NCBI RefSeq assembly: GCF_036669915.1
Contig: NC_089320.1
Span: 2,417,129-2,481,128, forward strand
Reading direction: 5' to 3'
From: Pocillopora verrucosa
Taxonomy: Eukaryota; Cnidaria; Anthozoa; Scleractinia; Pocilloporidae
DNA length: 64,000 nucleotides
Within the stretch, counting starts at the first letter, position 1, and every line of letters begins with the position of its first letter. Positions 49,988-61,600 of the stretch are shown in pieces. A program made the translations under genes and the position numbers. The notes beneath the pieces are model-generated. The model made no database searches, was not told where the DNA came from, and saw only the letters and a program-made list of their open reading frames with translations.

Positions 49988-52417
49988 AAACATAACAGCG
50001 TGCTATCGCAAATGCTGCAGTCTGTTTCCGCCGCTGTTCGCCATCACTGTGATAGACAGTTATGAGTTTGTTCCCGTAATGAAATAAAAACAGTAGCATT
50101 TCCTTTTCAGTTTTGAACGACCAGTAGAATTATTTTAAAACGACTAGATTATTTTCTATCGGTTTCTAAGCGATCAATCAGGGCGAATTATGTATCACTC
50201 GGTAGAAATCTCGATCTCACAGCCTAATACTTACGAAGCACTAGAAACCCTTTACTTAGCATTCAACAGAATTCAGTTAATGCAATTTCTTAATTAAATT
50301 GTTCCGAGTTTGAAGCGTAAATGAATGGAAGCATCGCTATCATAAACAGTTTTCAACAAATCCTGTAGTTTAAGACGTTATCGGCTCAGACAACTTCCCT
50401 CACCCACTGAGAACAATAAAGAAAACTGAGGAGCTACTGACCAATGGAAAACCGTTAAGTGCTTACCAGAATTAGGAACTTAGAGGCTTATTCGAAACTG
50501 ATGATAACACATTAACGCAAATTTTCAGTGTATGTGTAAATAGAATGGTGAATTTTCAGTTTGATTAACCTTAAAAAAGAAAAAGAAAAACGCAGGAGTT
50601 CGTGATCGGAACTGGTAGAACAACCGTAGAATACGGAGGAAGGAAAGTCAAAGAAAAGGCGAGGGTTTGACTAAGGTCGAGTTAAACCGCGACAAGGTTA
50701 CGTGTCAGTAGGATTAAATTACGATAAAAAAAGATACTGAGGTACAATCCTAATGATGTGATTATAACTTAACCCTTCCTTGACGTATTTCCTCTAAAAA
50801 AAGTAAACCTCTGTATGTAACTGCCCGTCTGTGAGAGCCACATGAACAAAGGTAAACAAACTGCACGTGAGTGCACGCTAGCGATTTATGTTCTTGGAGT
50901 ACTTTGTTTTGAGGATTGAACCAAAGCGGAGAGTGACATGATATGGGATCACATACCATGTTTTGTTTTCATTTTTTATCTTTTTAATATTGTTCCTGAG
51001 TAGTAAATAAGTAAATTATACATGAGACTTGGGCAACCCTCAATGGTAGTAGTATATAGCTAAAATTAGCCCGCACACAGAGATAAAGAAACCGCGTATG
51101 ACACATCTTGGATCTTGGAAAATGTATCTCAAATATTCCAAATTTGTTATTTAAAATCCGCGTCAATCTTTTCAATCCTTTCGGTTCATGCCTTCAAATT
51201 TTGCGTTTGTCTCCTTAAAAAAAAGTATCATGTGAAAGTTTCAAACCAAACTTTCACGATGCGCATTTGTATCCAATTAACTTGCAAAGCGAACGTTGCT
51301 CCTCAATTTCTCGCTGAAAAGGATGAAGCTTTTCTCGAAAACGACAACTAAATTTACTCGTGTCTAAAACCTTCTGAATTTGGCAAATTGCATGTCCCAA
51401 AATTGAAATTTCCAATACTTACTTGCTGCCTTGATCTCCTGATGAAATATTCACTGTTTTATTTTTCTCGAGCCGCTGCAGCCGTCAGTCAAGATGCGTC
51501 GTTATCGAAAGTGTTAACTGAACGAAGCACAACTCGAGTACCGCTATGAATATCTGAAACGGATATAGGAGGCTATGATCTTTTTGACCTGCAGTTCAAG
51601 ATAAGACAGACGTGCTCATGAAAATGTGCTTTACCAAAAATTTTCCTTGGTATAATAGTCCTCATTTTATGAAATCGGAGTGAAAACGAATGCCGAAGGA
51701 AAAAGACTCTCCTTAAAGAAGGAAAACTCAGTGAAGAATCTGATTCAATCAGAATGTAGCCATGTGTTGAAGGATTTTCGCTTCAGAGGCATTTTCTCTG
51801 AGCACGTGGTAAGGGGTTTTAAACATATGATGTAAAAGTCACGAACTCTATTTCGTCGGACACGCATAGTGCTGCATTGTGCTGTGTCTGGCTTAAATTT
51901 AAGGACCTTAAGCAGTCGAACGGCAACGTTGAAGAACACGTCACCTAAAAATGAATTTGTCATTTTATTTAGAATTTCGCGATTTGCTGGACCTGTTTAC
52001 CGTCTCAAACGGCGCCACCCGTCTACTTCAACTTAACGTACGTGAGCAGTGTTGAGTCAGTTCCGAATGGAAACTTCCGTAATTTTCCGTCGGGTTTCCG
52101 TCGGGTTTACAAGCAAATTCTGGTGATTTCACGTTCTTGTTTTGCAGAGGAAGGCAATGAAATACACACATTTTTTAAAGAAAACGCACGCGCTGAACTA
52201 CAGTTCTTTCGTTTTGCCACTTACTCATTGCAGTTGCCGTCATGATTTGTTTAAGGTCCCTAAAATTTGACAGTCCTTCATTTCCTTCGATTTACCCAGA
52301 CCACATGGAGCCATCCTGGCCAAAATTTTGCCAATTTCGAAATCCCGACAGTTTTTATCGGCTAATCCCAATTCCGGTACTTACCGAATGAAGCGCCTTC
52401 TCTGTTCGAAAATTCAA

Positions 52418-52573
52418 AATCAGTCCTTGCTGTCTGAGAACGAAATCATGTCATCTCCTTTCATTTTTTCACTAGAGAAGAGGAACGCCTGAGGCGTTAC
52501 ATTTACGATTTTCTTCAGCAAACGAAAGTTAGAAGGATGATGTGTCAAAACCGCACAACCTTATAAGGGAGTT
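52418..52573 (+). repeat. Direct repeat A, left copy, flanking exon fragment
   Basis: It matches 52757-52931 almost base for base (AAAATCAGTCCTTGCTGTCT ... CAAAACCGCACAACCTTATA), except for about 15 bp missing after CAGCA. It sits immediately left of the VWA5B-exon copy. Confidence 0.85.
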
Positions 52574-52760
52574 TAGGGATTTGCTTGCGAGGACTTCTGC
52601 GAGGACTTCTGCTAGGAGATGAAAGGGAACTGTCACATTCCTTTCTTGGTCCACATTCTTCGGGCTGACTTTCTGGAGTACCTTTAAAATGCAAAGTACT
52701 CCGCATAAGTACGATAAGCGTTTATGTGGTTTATTCTGCGATGGAAAACAAAATAAATTC
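52574..52760 (-). pseudogene. Duplicated fragment of VWA5B-like intron 4 / exon 5
   Basis: About 185 bp nearly identical to 56170-56350, covering the end of intron 4, its acceptor and the first about 30 codons of exon 5 of the VWA5B-like gene. Differences are a few substitutions and an extra tandem GCGAGGACTTCT unit. It lies 3 kb beyond the gene's stop codon, in the same orientation, and has no further exon sequence attached, so it cannot encode the protein. It is flanked by direct repeats (52418-52573 and 52757-52931). Confidence 0.85.
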
Positions 52761-52931
52761 AAAATCAGTCCTTGCTGTCTGAGAACGAAATCATGTCATC
52801 TCCTTTCATTTTCTCACTGGAGAAGAGGAACGCCTGAGGCGTTACATTTACGATTTTATTCAGCAAGGACTAATTGAAAACGAAAGTTAGAAGGATGATG
52901 TGTCAAAACCGCACAACCTTATAAGGAAGTT
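52757..52931 (+). repeat. Direct repeat A, right copy
   Basis: It is the second copy of the ~155-175 bp repeat that brackets the exon fragment. It contains the palindrome CGCCTGAGGCG found in both copies. Confidence 0.85.
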
Positions 52932-54014
52932 TGGAAAATGACATGGTCGGTAAAAAAAACTAGAAACTTCGTAAAAGTAGCGGTCATTTTCGGCTTTTCC
53001 AGATGGCCGTTCGATTTTTTTGTAAATTTTGTCATCAGATTGCCACGCCTCTTTTCCCGATTTCTGTCCAAGTAAAATTTCATGAAAAATGGCTTTCGAG
53101 TTTACTTTAGGCAGAGAGAACAGTCAGGGAGTGAAGTTAAACTATATCTTGTTATATTGTGTACAACACCAAGTTTTCTGGCTCAGTATTTGCGGTTTTT
53201 TCTAACCAGTCTGACCAGTTGACGAATCCCGCTGAAAACGTCGCAAAATCTTACATCCTAAGTGGAATGCCCTGACCTCTTCACACAAATCAAGCGTCAG
53301 TATTCGACATCCATCACATTTTAAGGCAAGGCAGTATATAATAACACTCAACGAAGCTAGCTAAACATATGCATGTACTAACCGGAAAAAAAAAGGCTCA
53401 GATAGTGCTGAAACATCGTAAATGAATTAGTTGTGTTTTATTTACTTACAAAAAATAAAAGTAATCGAGCATGAAAACAAAAATCGAGATGTTCTGTTAA
53501 AATTTCCCTGTCGAAATTTACCTAAATGCGTGATAAAATGATTTGTTATTTTACTTGAGGGCAGAAATTAACAGGAAGAACCGGAATAATCCCGCGCAGC
53601 ACACAGGCCGCAATTAAGAACGGAAAAACATTTCCATTCTGCGAAATTACATGTAGCAATTTTCTGTGATAATTTATTTTTAACAAAGTCAAAAATCCCA
53701 GGTGTTTCTTCGACAATTTAGCCTTCCAGCGAATGAAGAGTCTGAAAATGAAATAAATAAAATAAAAATCAGGAACAAAAAAAAAATTAAAAATTACCAT
53801 ATCTAATAAGAATTGAAAATCAATTATCTCCTTAAAAAAATTCTGATCTGCCCGAAATTACATAGTTGTTCGACTTCAGTAGTTGCGCGTGAAGTAGTCT
53901 TGGTGCTATGAAATAATGTTTACAATAACTTAAGACCTACGAAGTTTAATCAACGTGCAGAACAGCTGGCTCGGTAACAGTTAAATCCGACTCTTGGATA
54001 ATTTACTATTTACA

Positions 54015-54032
54015 CCCCCCCCCCCCCCCCCT
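54015..54032 (+). repeat. Poly-C tract
   Basis: An uninterrupted run of about 17 C residues; length in the assembly is uncertain. Confidence 0.7.
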
Positions 54033-54539
54033 AAACTTGTTAACGCGTCAACCTCTTTACCAAGCTTTCTCTTTCTTAAGCCCTCCCCGTTTCTCCCAGA
54101 AAGGTCGGCGGAAGAAAGAACGAAGATATTTACAGTCTTATTCCTCGTGGATTTTCCGGAACACTTTCCAAGATGAAAAACTGACCTAGAAAACCCCCTA
54201 AAGACGAGGCTGAGTTGTTTCCGCCCAGCTCAGTACAATATTGTTGAAGAAATGAGTAACGCTAATTATGCTTTGAGCAAGTTGAAATATTCAACCACTC
54301 GTCAGCCATCTATCCTTGTCAATCTTCTCCATCCTTTATCAAAACCGTTCCGATCCGGATTAATCCTCTTGTTTTGAAGTTTTCCAGTTTCATACGAACT
54401 GAACTAACATTTTGTAGCTTTTGTCGCGTTGACATGATAGTTTGAAAAGTCGCGTTTTAGTGCTTTTCAATTGAATGTCGATAGAAACCAAAAAAAAAAG
54501 GAAAATACCTCGAAGGGCTGATGAGAACTCAAAGTTAAA

Positions 54540-54660
54540 GCAACCAAACTGTCTAAAGCGCGGGAAAACGCGGGCGACTAAGTCGTGATTGGTTTTAGTT
54601 TTTCATCTGATTGGTTGAGAAAGTGGCGCAAGTTTTTTAGTCCAATCACAGTCCCGGATT
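54540..54660 (+). repeat. CCAAT-bearing dispersed repeat, copy 2
   Basis: AAAGCGCGGGAAAACGCGG, GTCGTGATTGGTTTTAG, CTGATTGGTTGAGAAAG and TAGTCCAATCACAG occur in the order seen, reversed, at 3420-3610. Confidence 0.55.
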
Positions 54661-54826
54661 ACTTTCGGCGCTCAATTGAAAATTAATACCTAATAAGACT
54701 CAAATTTATGTTACGAATCCCCCAGCGTAATCATCACCCTGTTTGTCTAACTTACAATAGTATGTACAATGATTGCCTTAGGCTACAGTGCACTAAAAGG
54801 AAAAGGACTCTTACTTGCTGTACAAG

Positions 54827-54907
54827 ACACAGTATACGTCACAATGGAACTTCATTACAACCGGAAATAAGAAAACAATGAAAACAATAATGTGACGTAT
54901 ACTGTGT
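54827..54907. repeat. Perfect 17 bp inverted repeat
   Basis: ACACAGTATACGTCACA at 54827-54843 and its exact reverse complement at 54891-54907, with a 47 bp AT-rich loop. It could form a hairpin or be the termini of a tiny element. No clear target duplication was seen. Confidence 0.75.
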
Positions 54908-55479
54908 AAGGGCCAGAAAAAGCAAAATTTGCAAGACCGCCAGCAGTCTCTTGTCTTCCTATCAGTTCTGAATTAACAATTCATTGAATTGAAAATTTCC
55001 TCATTTGTCACCGTAAACGTTTCCTCGATAAAGCCAAAAGTATTAGAATCTGAAAGCGCTTAAGAAGTATACTTAAATTAGCAAATTGAGGCAACAGGAC
55101 AGACAGACGAGTTACGTCACAGATCAGCGGCTTGGTTACTGAGTCAATTTCAAAGCTTATTTTGATATAAATAGCACATTAGGACAAGTGCGGAGGGTTA
55201 AGTTCTTTAAAAAGTCAAAATTGGTTAGTTTAATAATTTATCAATACTTTTTTTCAACGACGAAGATAAAAATGAGATGTTTTATGGAGCACACTTCTCT
55301 TTTAAGATCCATTTCGTCCAAAGGACCAGTCATGATCTTTCGCCGGGGGCAGGGGGGAGGATTTCGGTCGGGATCACATGGTCATCAGACGGAAAGGAGA
55401 AGGAATTGGTCGTCGGCACTGAGAATATTGGGAGGACCACGGTAAATGGCCTACCAACTAACTGTCAATCAGGAAGGGG

Positions 55480-55592
55480 GGGGGGGGAAACCAGTGAGAA
55501 TATTGCAAAGCCTTATGAGGGCATCAGGTCAATTTTCTCGGGACGCAACCAAAATCTTCCAACCCCCCTCCCCCCTCCCCCCCCCCCAGAAT
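55480..55592 (+). repeat. G-run and C-runs just beyond the VWA5B-like gene
   Basis: An 11-base G run near 55480 and CCCCCCTCCCCCCTCCCCC-type sequence near 55564-55591. They lie in the probable 3' UTR or just past the minus-strand gene's stop; on the transcribed RNA the latter would be G-rich. Confidence 0.6.
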
Positions 55593-55626
55593 AAATAATG
55601 ACCGATCCCTTAGTTCAGAATAGAGT

Positions 55627-58600
55627 TCATTCACAGGCACCTATTTTTCCTTGGGGTGCGTCACACACTGATGTTTTCCGCGACTCTGTCTCGAGTAAGA
55701 GAAGCGCTTGATAGGCGAGGGCTTTCAAATCATCCCTCAAGAACCCGCGAGGACAAGGCGTCCCTTTCATCCACTGCTCAGCCTTTTTCGCTGCCAGACT
55801 CCACTCGGCCTCGAACTGGGGTCTCTTACGATGCAACCAGCTCAGTGCAAGTGAAGTAGCCCACAGCTGTGAACTGTTGTCGCACTTATCGGAATTCATC
55901 AGCTCTTGAAGATCTTCGGCGACAAAAACAGAGTTGTCGGCCAGCGGAGAGGCTTGTTGGAGGCCGGCGAGTGGCAGCCCCAGGACCTGCGCAAAGGCAT
56001 AATCTAGGTTCCAGTTTCCCTGAGCAGACTGTAAACTGACCATGCGCACAAAAGACAGATGCTGTTTAACCCCAGAACACCAATAGGTGTCTAAGCTGGA
56101 GGACTTAAGGAGTTTGGGTTTGATGTTTGAAGGACTTTGCTGCCTTTCACCCAGCACGCATCTCGTGGACAAAGGAGGGATTTGCTTACGAGGACTTCTG
56201 CTAGGAGATGAAAGGGAACTGTCACATTCTTTTCGTGGTCCACATTCTTCGGGCTGACTTTCTGGAGTACCTTTAAAATGCAAAGTACTCCGCATAAGTA
56301 CGATAAGCGTTTATGTGGTTTATTCTGCGATGGAAAACAAAATAAATTATTTACCCGTTCGCTCCAAGCGATAAAAATCCAAAGGCTCTTCCCCTGACTC
56401 GTAAACAGAGTTAGTTCTTCCTTCGGCAAAATATGGCGAGATATCGTGGTCGCTGCCATCTGGACTGGGTAGACGTCGTCCCAGGCCCTCCGTGAATCCA
56501 GAGCTTCGCTCAAGTACTTTAACTTTGCGACTCCTTTAAATAACCAACAAAAATGAAATGAAATTATTTGCAATAACCATTTTTAAGGCGGTCTTCATAA
56601 ATTACACATTTTGCTGTCAAAATGACCCCTAACGCAAAAATGAATAGTTTGTCAAATTAGTTTTCCACTCACCCAAAGCCTGGTATATTTTCTTTCTGAG
56701 GGAACTGCAAAGCGCTTAAGACTTGATCGTCATAGCAATATTGGTCACGTGCGACTAGCGCTGTGTGCCTGGAATGAACGCTGGACAGCTCGCTAATCCT
56801 CTTCACAACATCAATGGTCTCCGCACTCCTCGACTCTACAGAAGACTGCAGTTCCCGAATGAGCGAACGCGCCAAAAGCTGGTGGATCGTGGGACGCTTC
56901 GAAGAGCCACCGCATCGGTTCACTGGAAATGGAATGACTTGTTCCATTTCTTCGTCGCCGACAAATCCCTTAATGTTTACTGCACCAAAGTCGGCTGGCA
57001 CGCCAAGCTGCGACAGGAATTCGCTGTTTTTGTAAATGTGGACGGCTGTTTTTCTTGAGCAGTCGAATTCCTCCATGGCAGGACTGCTACTATTCCGAAA
57101 ACACGCGTTTGCTTCTTCGTCTCTTTCCTCCAATTCTCCGTCTAGCTCTGCTATGGTGTTCTTGCTTTCATCCGGACTTTTGTCACTGTCTTCCATACTG
57201 AAACCAACACCGCTGTCACGCTCGTAAGCGCGCGCAAGCTTTGGCGATCGTTGTTGCTCATGGGAATTATCAGCGGGCTCTTGGTTCTCAGGAATATCTT
57301 CTCGCCCCTGAACATCATTGAGAACCCCGTCCGACACGATGTCTTGTAATAACATGTTTGCTGGTCTGTGATTGATTGTGTGCAAAGCATTATTATTCCG
57401 TTCGCGTTGTTCCGGGTTGTTCGACGGCTGGCCTGTCGTGGGATCCCATTCTTTTTCGTCACAAGATCCACACTGTTCGTTGCTTTGGAGTGCGTCTGAG
57501 GATTGTCCTTTCCCATCATCAGCTTCATCATCTTTTTCTTGGCTAAATTCCTTGTACATGCGCTTAAGAAGACCATCAGCGAGGGCTTCTATTGTATCTG
57601 GTTCCATCTCAGCATTGAAGCCGTCCTGCATCGGAAACTCCCCTTCAACTCTGTAAATTTCGTCCTTTTCAAAGTCATCTCCACTCAAATGAAGCGATTC
57701 CTCCGCCTCCAACAGCAGCTGGTCCTCCGCAAGGAGATCACATTCGTCTTCAAACCAAAAAACTTTGACAGAGCTGTTTGAAAACGACCTCATACTCCAG
57801 TCCATTTTCCGCTTGATGGGTGTTCTAGGAGATTCTTTTTCGTCCCCTGGGGGCCGATACAAGATGCCGTATATCACAAGGCGTTTATTATTCTGTACGA
57901 ATGGCAGAAGTTGAGGGGTTTGAATGACGTCATAACCATCAGGAAGGTGCCAGCTGACCTCTAGGTCCGTAATCGCGGGCTGAAGTGCATCTGCCAGTGC
58001 TTGCATCACCTAAGAACAGAAAAAAAGTAGCTTTAAGAAAAAGGCAGATTTCGTAGAATGCTATATCACACTTGTCACACTCTATGCATTGCACGCTTTC
58101 GATTTTTCAGAAAAGGTGTATTTAAATAAGCAACGCATCCTTAGAAAGACTTGGACTACGCACTACTAAACAAGAGGCATACCAAAAGAAACCACAGTCA
58201 CAATTTCATCATCACCCGAAGTAGTACCTTACAATAGAGTATCCAATAAACCTGTCATTTCCTAACTTTGGTCTGCATATTCTCCCAACCCTTCTCTTTG
58301 TATTTCCAACGATATTGATAAGGAGAATTCGTTCAGTGATCTAGAGCTTCGTAAGTTTTCGATCAGTTTCTTCATTCCCATGACTGTAATGTTTGGCTCC
58401 GGGTTAATATTGTTAGGAGAAGTGACTGATAGTCACTTTAGAGGAGAAAGGCTTAATAAGGGAAAAAATTTTCATTAAATGTCAATAATGGTGAGCAAGT
58501 TACACTTCTGACCTGCGTGAAAGCGCAGGTCAATCGAATTCAGTAAAAATAAAATACATGCAATCACATCGCAATTTCAGACCCAGAAAAGCCTTAACAA

Positions 58601-61600
58601 CGAGGTTGATCAAAACAGCCAATCAGAAAAAAAAAAGGAAAATTTTGCAAGGAACCAATCGGAACTCAAAGTAAACACACGTGACGGGCCTAAAGCGCGG
58701 GAAAACGCTGATGGCCAAATCGGGATTGGTTTAAATTTTAAATGTATATTTACTTTGACTGGCATCCGCTCATCATCCGCTATAAAGTATGCTTGCCCTC
58801 TTCCAGCACCGGCAACGCCCTGAACCAAATGGGGGCAAGCTTCCGGTCCAATCCCAAACGTGTAGAACCTGGAAGCACACATGACAAAAATTGAAAAAAA
58901 AACCTCCAGGTGAACGAAACAACGAATAGTTCTTTTCAGCTGTTTCAAGAGAATAGGAAAATTAGAATCAAAGCTTTTTTTTAATTTATAACTTTCCAGA
59001 GCTCTGAGCTCGCTAACGTTTCTTGCTAGTTAAAGATTTGCTAAGCTGCAGAGGTAAAACATTTCATTATCTTTCCAAGAAGTGGAAATTCTGTCGCGAT
59101 CTACGTACGCTCAGTTTCAATTACATGTGCCGGGTTTGTCTTCCGCTGTGTATCTGGCCCACTTGACAACGGCGAAAAATTTTCCTCTTAGTGTTCGGAT
59201 AGGTCCATTACGACTTCAAAAGCACGCAGTGAATACTTGGATTGCAGTGATAGCAATTTTGTTAAAATGTTTTATTGATTGTTATAACGCCTTCCCTACA
59301 GCCACTTTAACCCTCTCTCAGAGACTGCGCGTTGCAAATTTTCAATTGATTTTCTAACAGGTCCATGACAGTCCACTTTAATAAGGGCGGGCATTATTAA
59401 ACAAGCCTTCTTGGCCTTGTATCTGAGGGAGAATTCTACCTAAACACGTCGTTGTCGAGGCTAGAGCGGTTGAATTACATGAATGAGGGAGTCTCTGTTT
59501 ATGAGAGGAGTCTAAAGTCAAGTGACGTTTTCTACTTTGCTTGGTTTGAAGGTGTTTTTAGTCCTCTCTTGTAGAAGACGTACGTATTCACTTTATGGAG
59601 GTGCGTGCCTTTCCGTCAAAGGAACAAGTAGCGGTACTTAGACACTCCTCAAAAATATGTATATGCCGTCGTTCTATTAGCACCTACAAATATCAAGTGT
59701 TCTTGATACACGGTGTTACACAATAAATAGATTAACTTATTTTTGGTAAAATTGGGTTTTTTGAAATTCAAACAATTTTTGCAGCTGTAGCATTGACGTC
59801 AGTAATGTAACGAGCTAAACAGTAAGGTTGAATTTCGCTTTTACAAGAATAGGTAAATTAAATTCATTGTACAAACTGCCAAAAAAAACTTTTAATGAAG
59901 TGTCGGGCAGCTCTTGTCCAAATGCTTTGAAAGAAGTCGTTAAAATCTCTCTTTTATCAGAGCGATAGATTAAAGTTCCCTCGCCGACGGACAAACGCTG
60001 ACATCCGAAAAATCGGCTACTTTTTAAGAGCTAAAGATTTTGCTATCAGCAATAGCAAAAATTAAAAATAACAATAATAATTACACTTCGACAAATTTGG
60101 CAGTTCAGGTTGGGGACTGAAGATCTTTTTTTCCTGTCTACGTTCGAAGAACATTCAAATCATCTTGAACTTTCTGCGACTAACAATTCCTTCTAATTCG
60201 CAAGAAAATTTCGTGCGAAAGGCAAATCTAATTATAATTATAAAAGGTAGTTCCCGGATAGTTAATGACCGAGTTCATTTTATCCTCCAAAAATGACTCA
60301 TGGCGGATAAGCAATTGCGTCGGCAGGTCTTTCTTGTCGAGATTAACCATCTCCGGTCCAATCTGCAGGTTAAAATTCACTACTTTCGCTCGATCTTTCA
60401 AATGGTACCACCTGTTCCAACTATCATCTTTTGTTCGAAATAATAATTCGTATGCAAACCACATTGTGGGCCTATCCGGTGACAACTTTCATGCTATGCG
60501 TTCAGAATTAGTCTTCACATGTTTAATTATTTTGCATTCATTTATTTGTATATATTTTTATTTTATGCGCAGTTTTTCGTAAACGTGCTGATATCAGTTG
60601 CGAACGATTCATCGAAAATTATAAATTTAGATTTGATGAAAACTGTTCCTAATTCCAAGGTGTCATTTTCCCAGTCTGAGGCATTAATTCAAATTTACGA
60701 ATATTTGTTTCGCCCTCTCCACCAAATTTTCTGATCACAAGATATCATGAAACTGATATTTTGTATTTGTCTGTAAGCAAATAAAAATTAATTCTAAGTT
60801 TATTAAACGACATGAAAATATTCAAGGTGTTTACCACACTCTAGCCAGTCTAAATAATAAAAAAAATTCGAACATGAGTAACCGCAAGTTTGTATTCTTC
60901 AATTTTCCCAGGAATCAGAGAGAAAGAGAAAACTTCATATTATCTTCAATGAGAATCTCGTTTTGTCCATATTTCCATGAACCTTCCGCTTCAGACTAAA
61001 ATAAATTACGTTGCGTTGAAAACCCAAACTTCGAGCTATATTTTGACAGATTATTTTGATAATTCTGATATTGTCTTCGTTCGTTTTCAAAACGTCAAAA
61101 ATCATTTTTTATAAACCCGCCGTTCGTCAAGGCGATTTAATAAGTTTGAAATCTAAACTAAAATTTATGGATCTAAGCAAAATTCGACAGAAGAATTGAA
61201 ACAGATCGCTCCCAGTTTCAAAACATTCATTACCCATAGTCAATGAACTTGTGTTTTAAATTCAAAATAAACATTTAGAGAACCATTGAAAGAAAGCAAA
61301 ACCCGATCGCTCCACCAGATTTTATGAGTAAATCTTGAGCATGCAAAAACCTACCGAACAATACACACTTCGAAAAGTCTTGAAAAAAAGGAGGCCTTGC
61401 GTAACAACTTTTCAAAACATTGGATACGTTTACATTGACATAATGTAACTACAAAACTGCCTAGAGGATCACAAGCTACTTAAAAAAACAACAACTAAAG
61501 AGGTTTACTCGATGGTTTTACACTATTGAAACATTCAATATGAACGAAATGTCGACGAAAGAGACGAAAAGAAGATTTGAAAATTAAGGCACCTTCTCGG

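Larger units (their letters stand above)
41963..55626. other. Gene-poor intergenic region
   Basis: This lies between the start of the MARCH gene and the end of the VWA5B-like gene. It contains the MARCH promoter (just above 41962), a single MITE arm at 45967, a candidate exon at 48.97-49.17 kb, a short palindromic element at 49912, the duplicated exon fragment at 52.4-52.93 kb, an inverted repeat at 54827 and homopolymer C/G runs at 54015, 55480 and 55560. Other open frames lack splice context. Confidence 0.5.

Noticed and set aside
49678..49989. 103-residue plus-strand open frame
   Set aside because: Its C-terminal third is translated from the palindromic element at 49912-49987, and the rest shows no recognisable protein.
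51745..51963. 72-residue minus-strand open frame with basic residues
   Set aside because: It looks partly protein-like, but there is no good donor or acceptor and no link to the candidate exon at 48.97 kb could be built.
52529..52762. 77-residue minus-strand open frame
   Set aside because: It is a reading of the duplicated VWA5B-like intron/exon fragment and is not an independent gene.
56091..56573. 160-residue minus-strand open frame across intron 4
   Set aside because: It reads exon 4 of the VWA5B-like gene in a frame that does not match the phase at either junction. The phase-correct frame of exon 4 joins exons 3 and 5 cleanly, so this is a shadow running through the intron.
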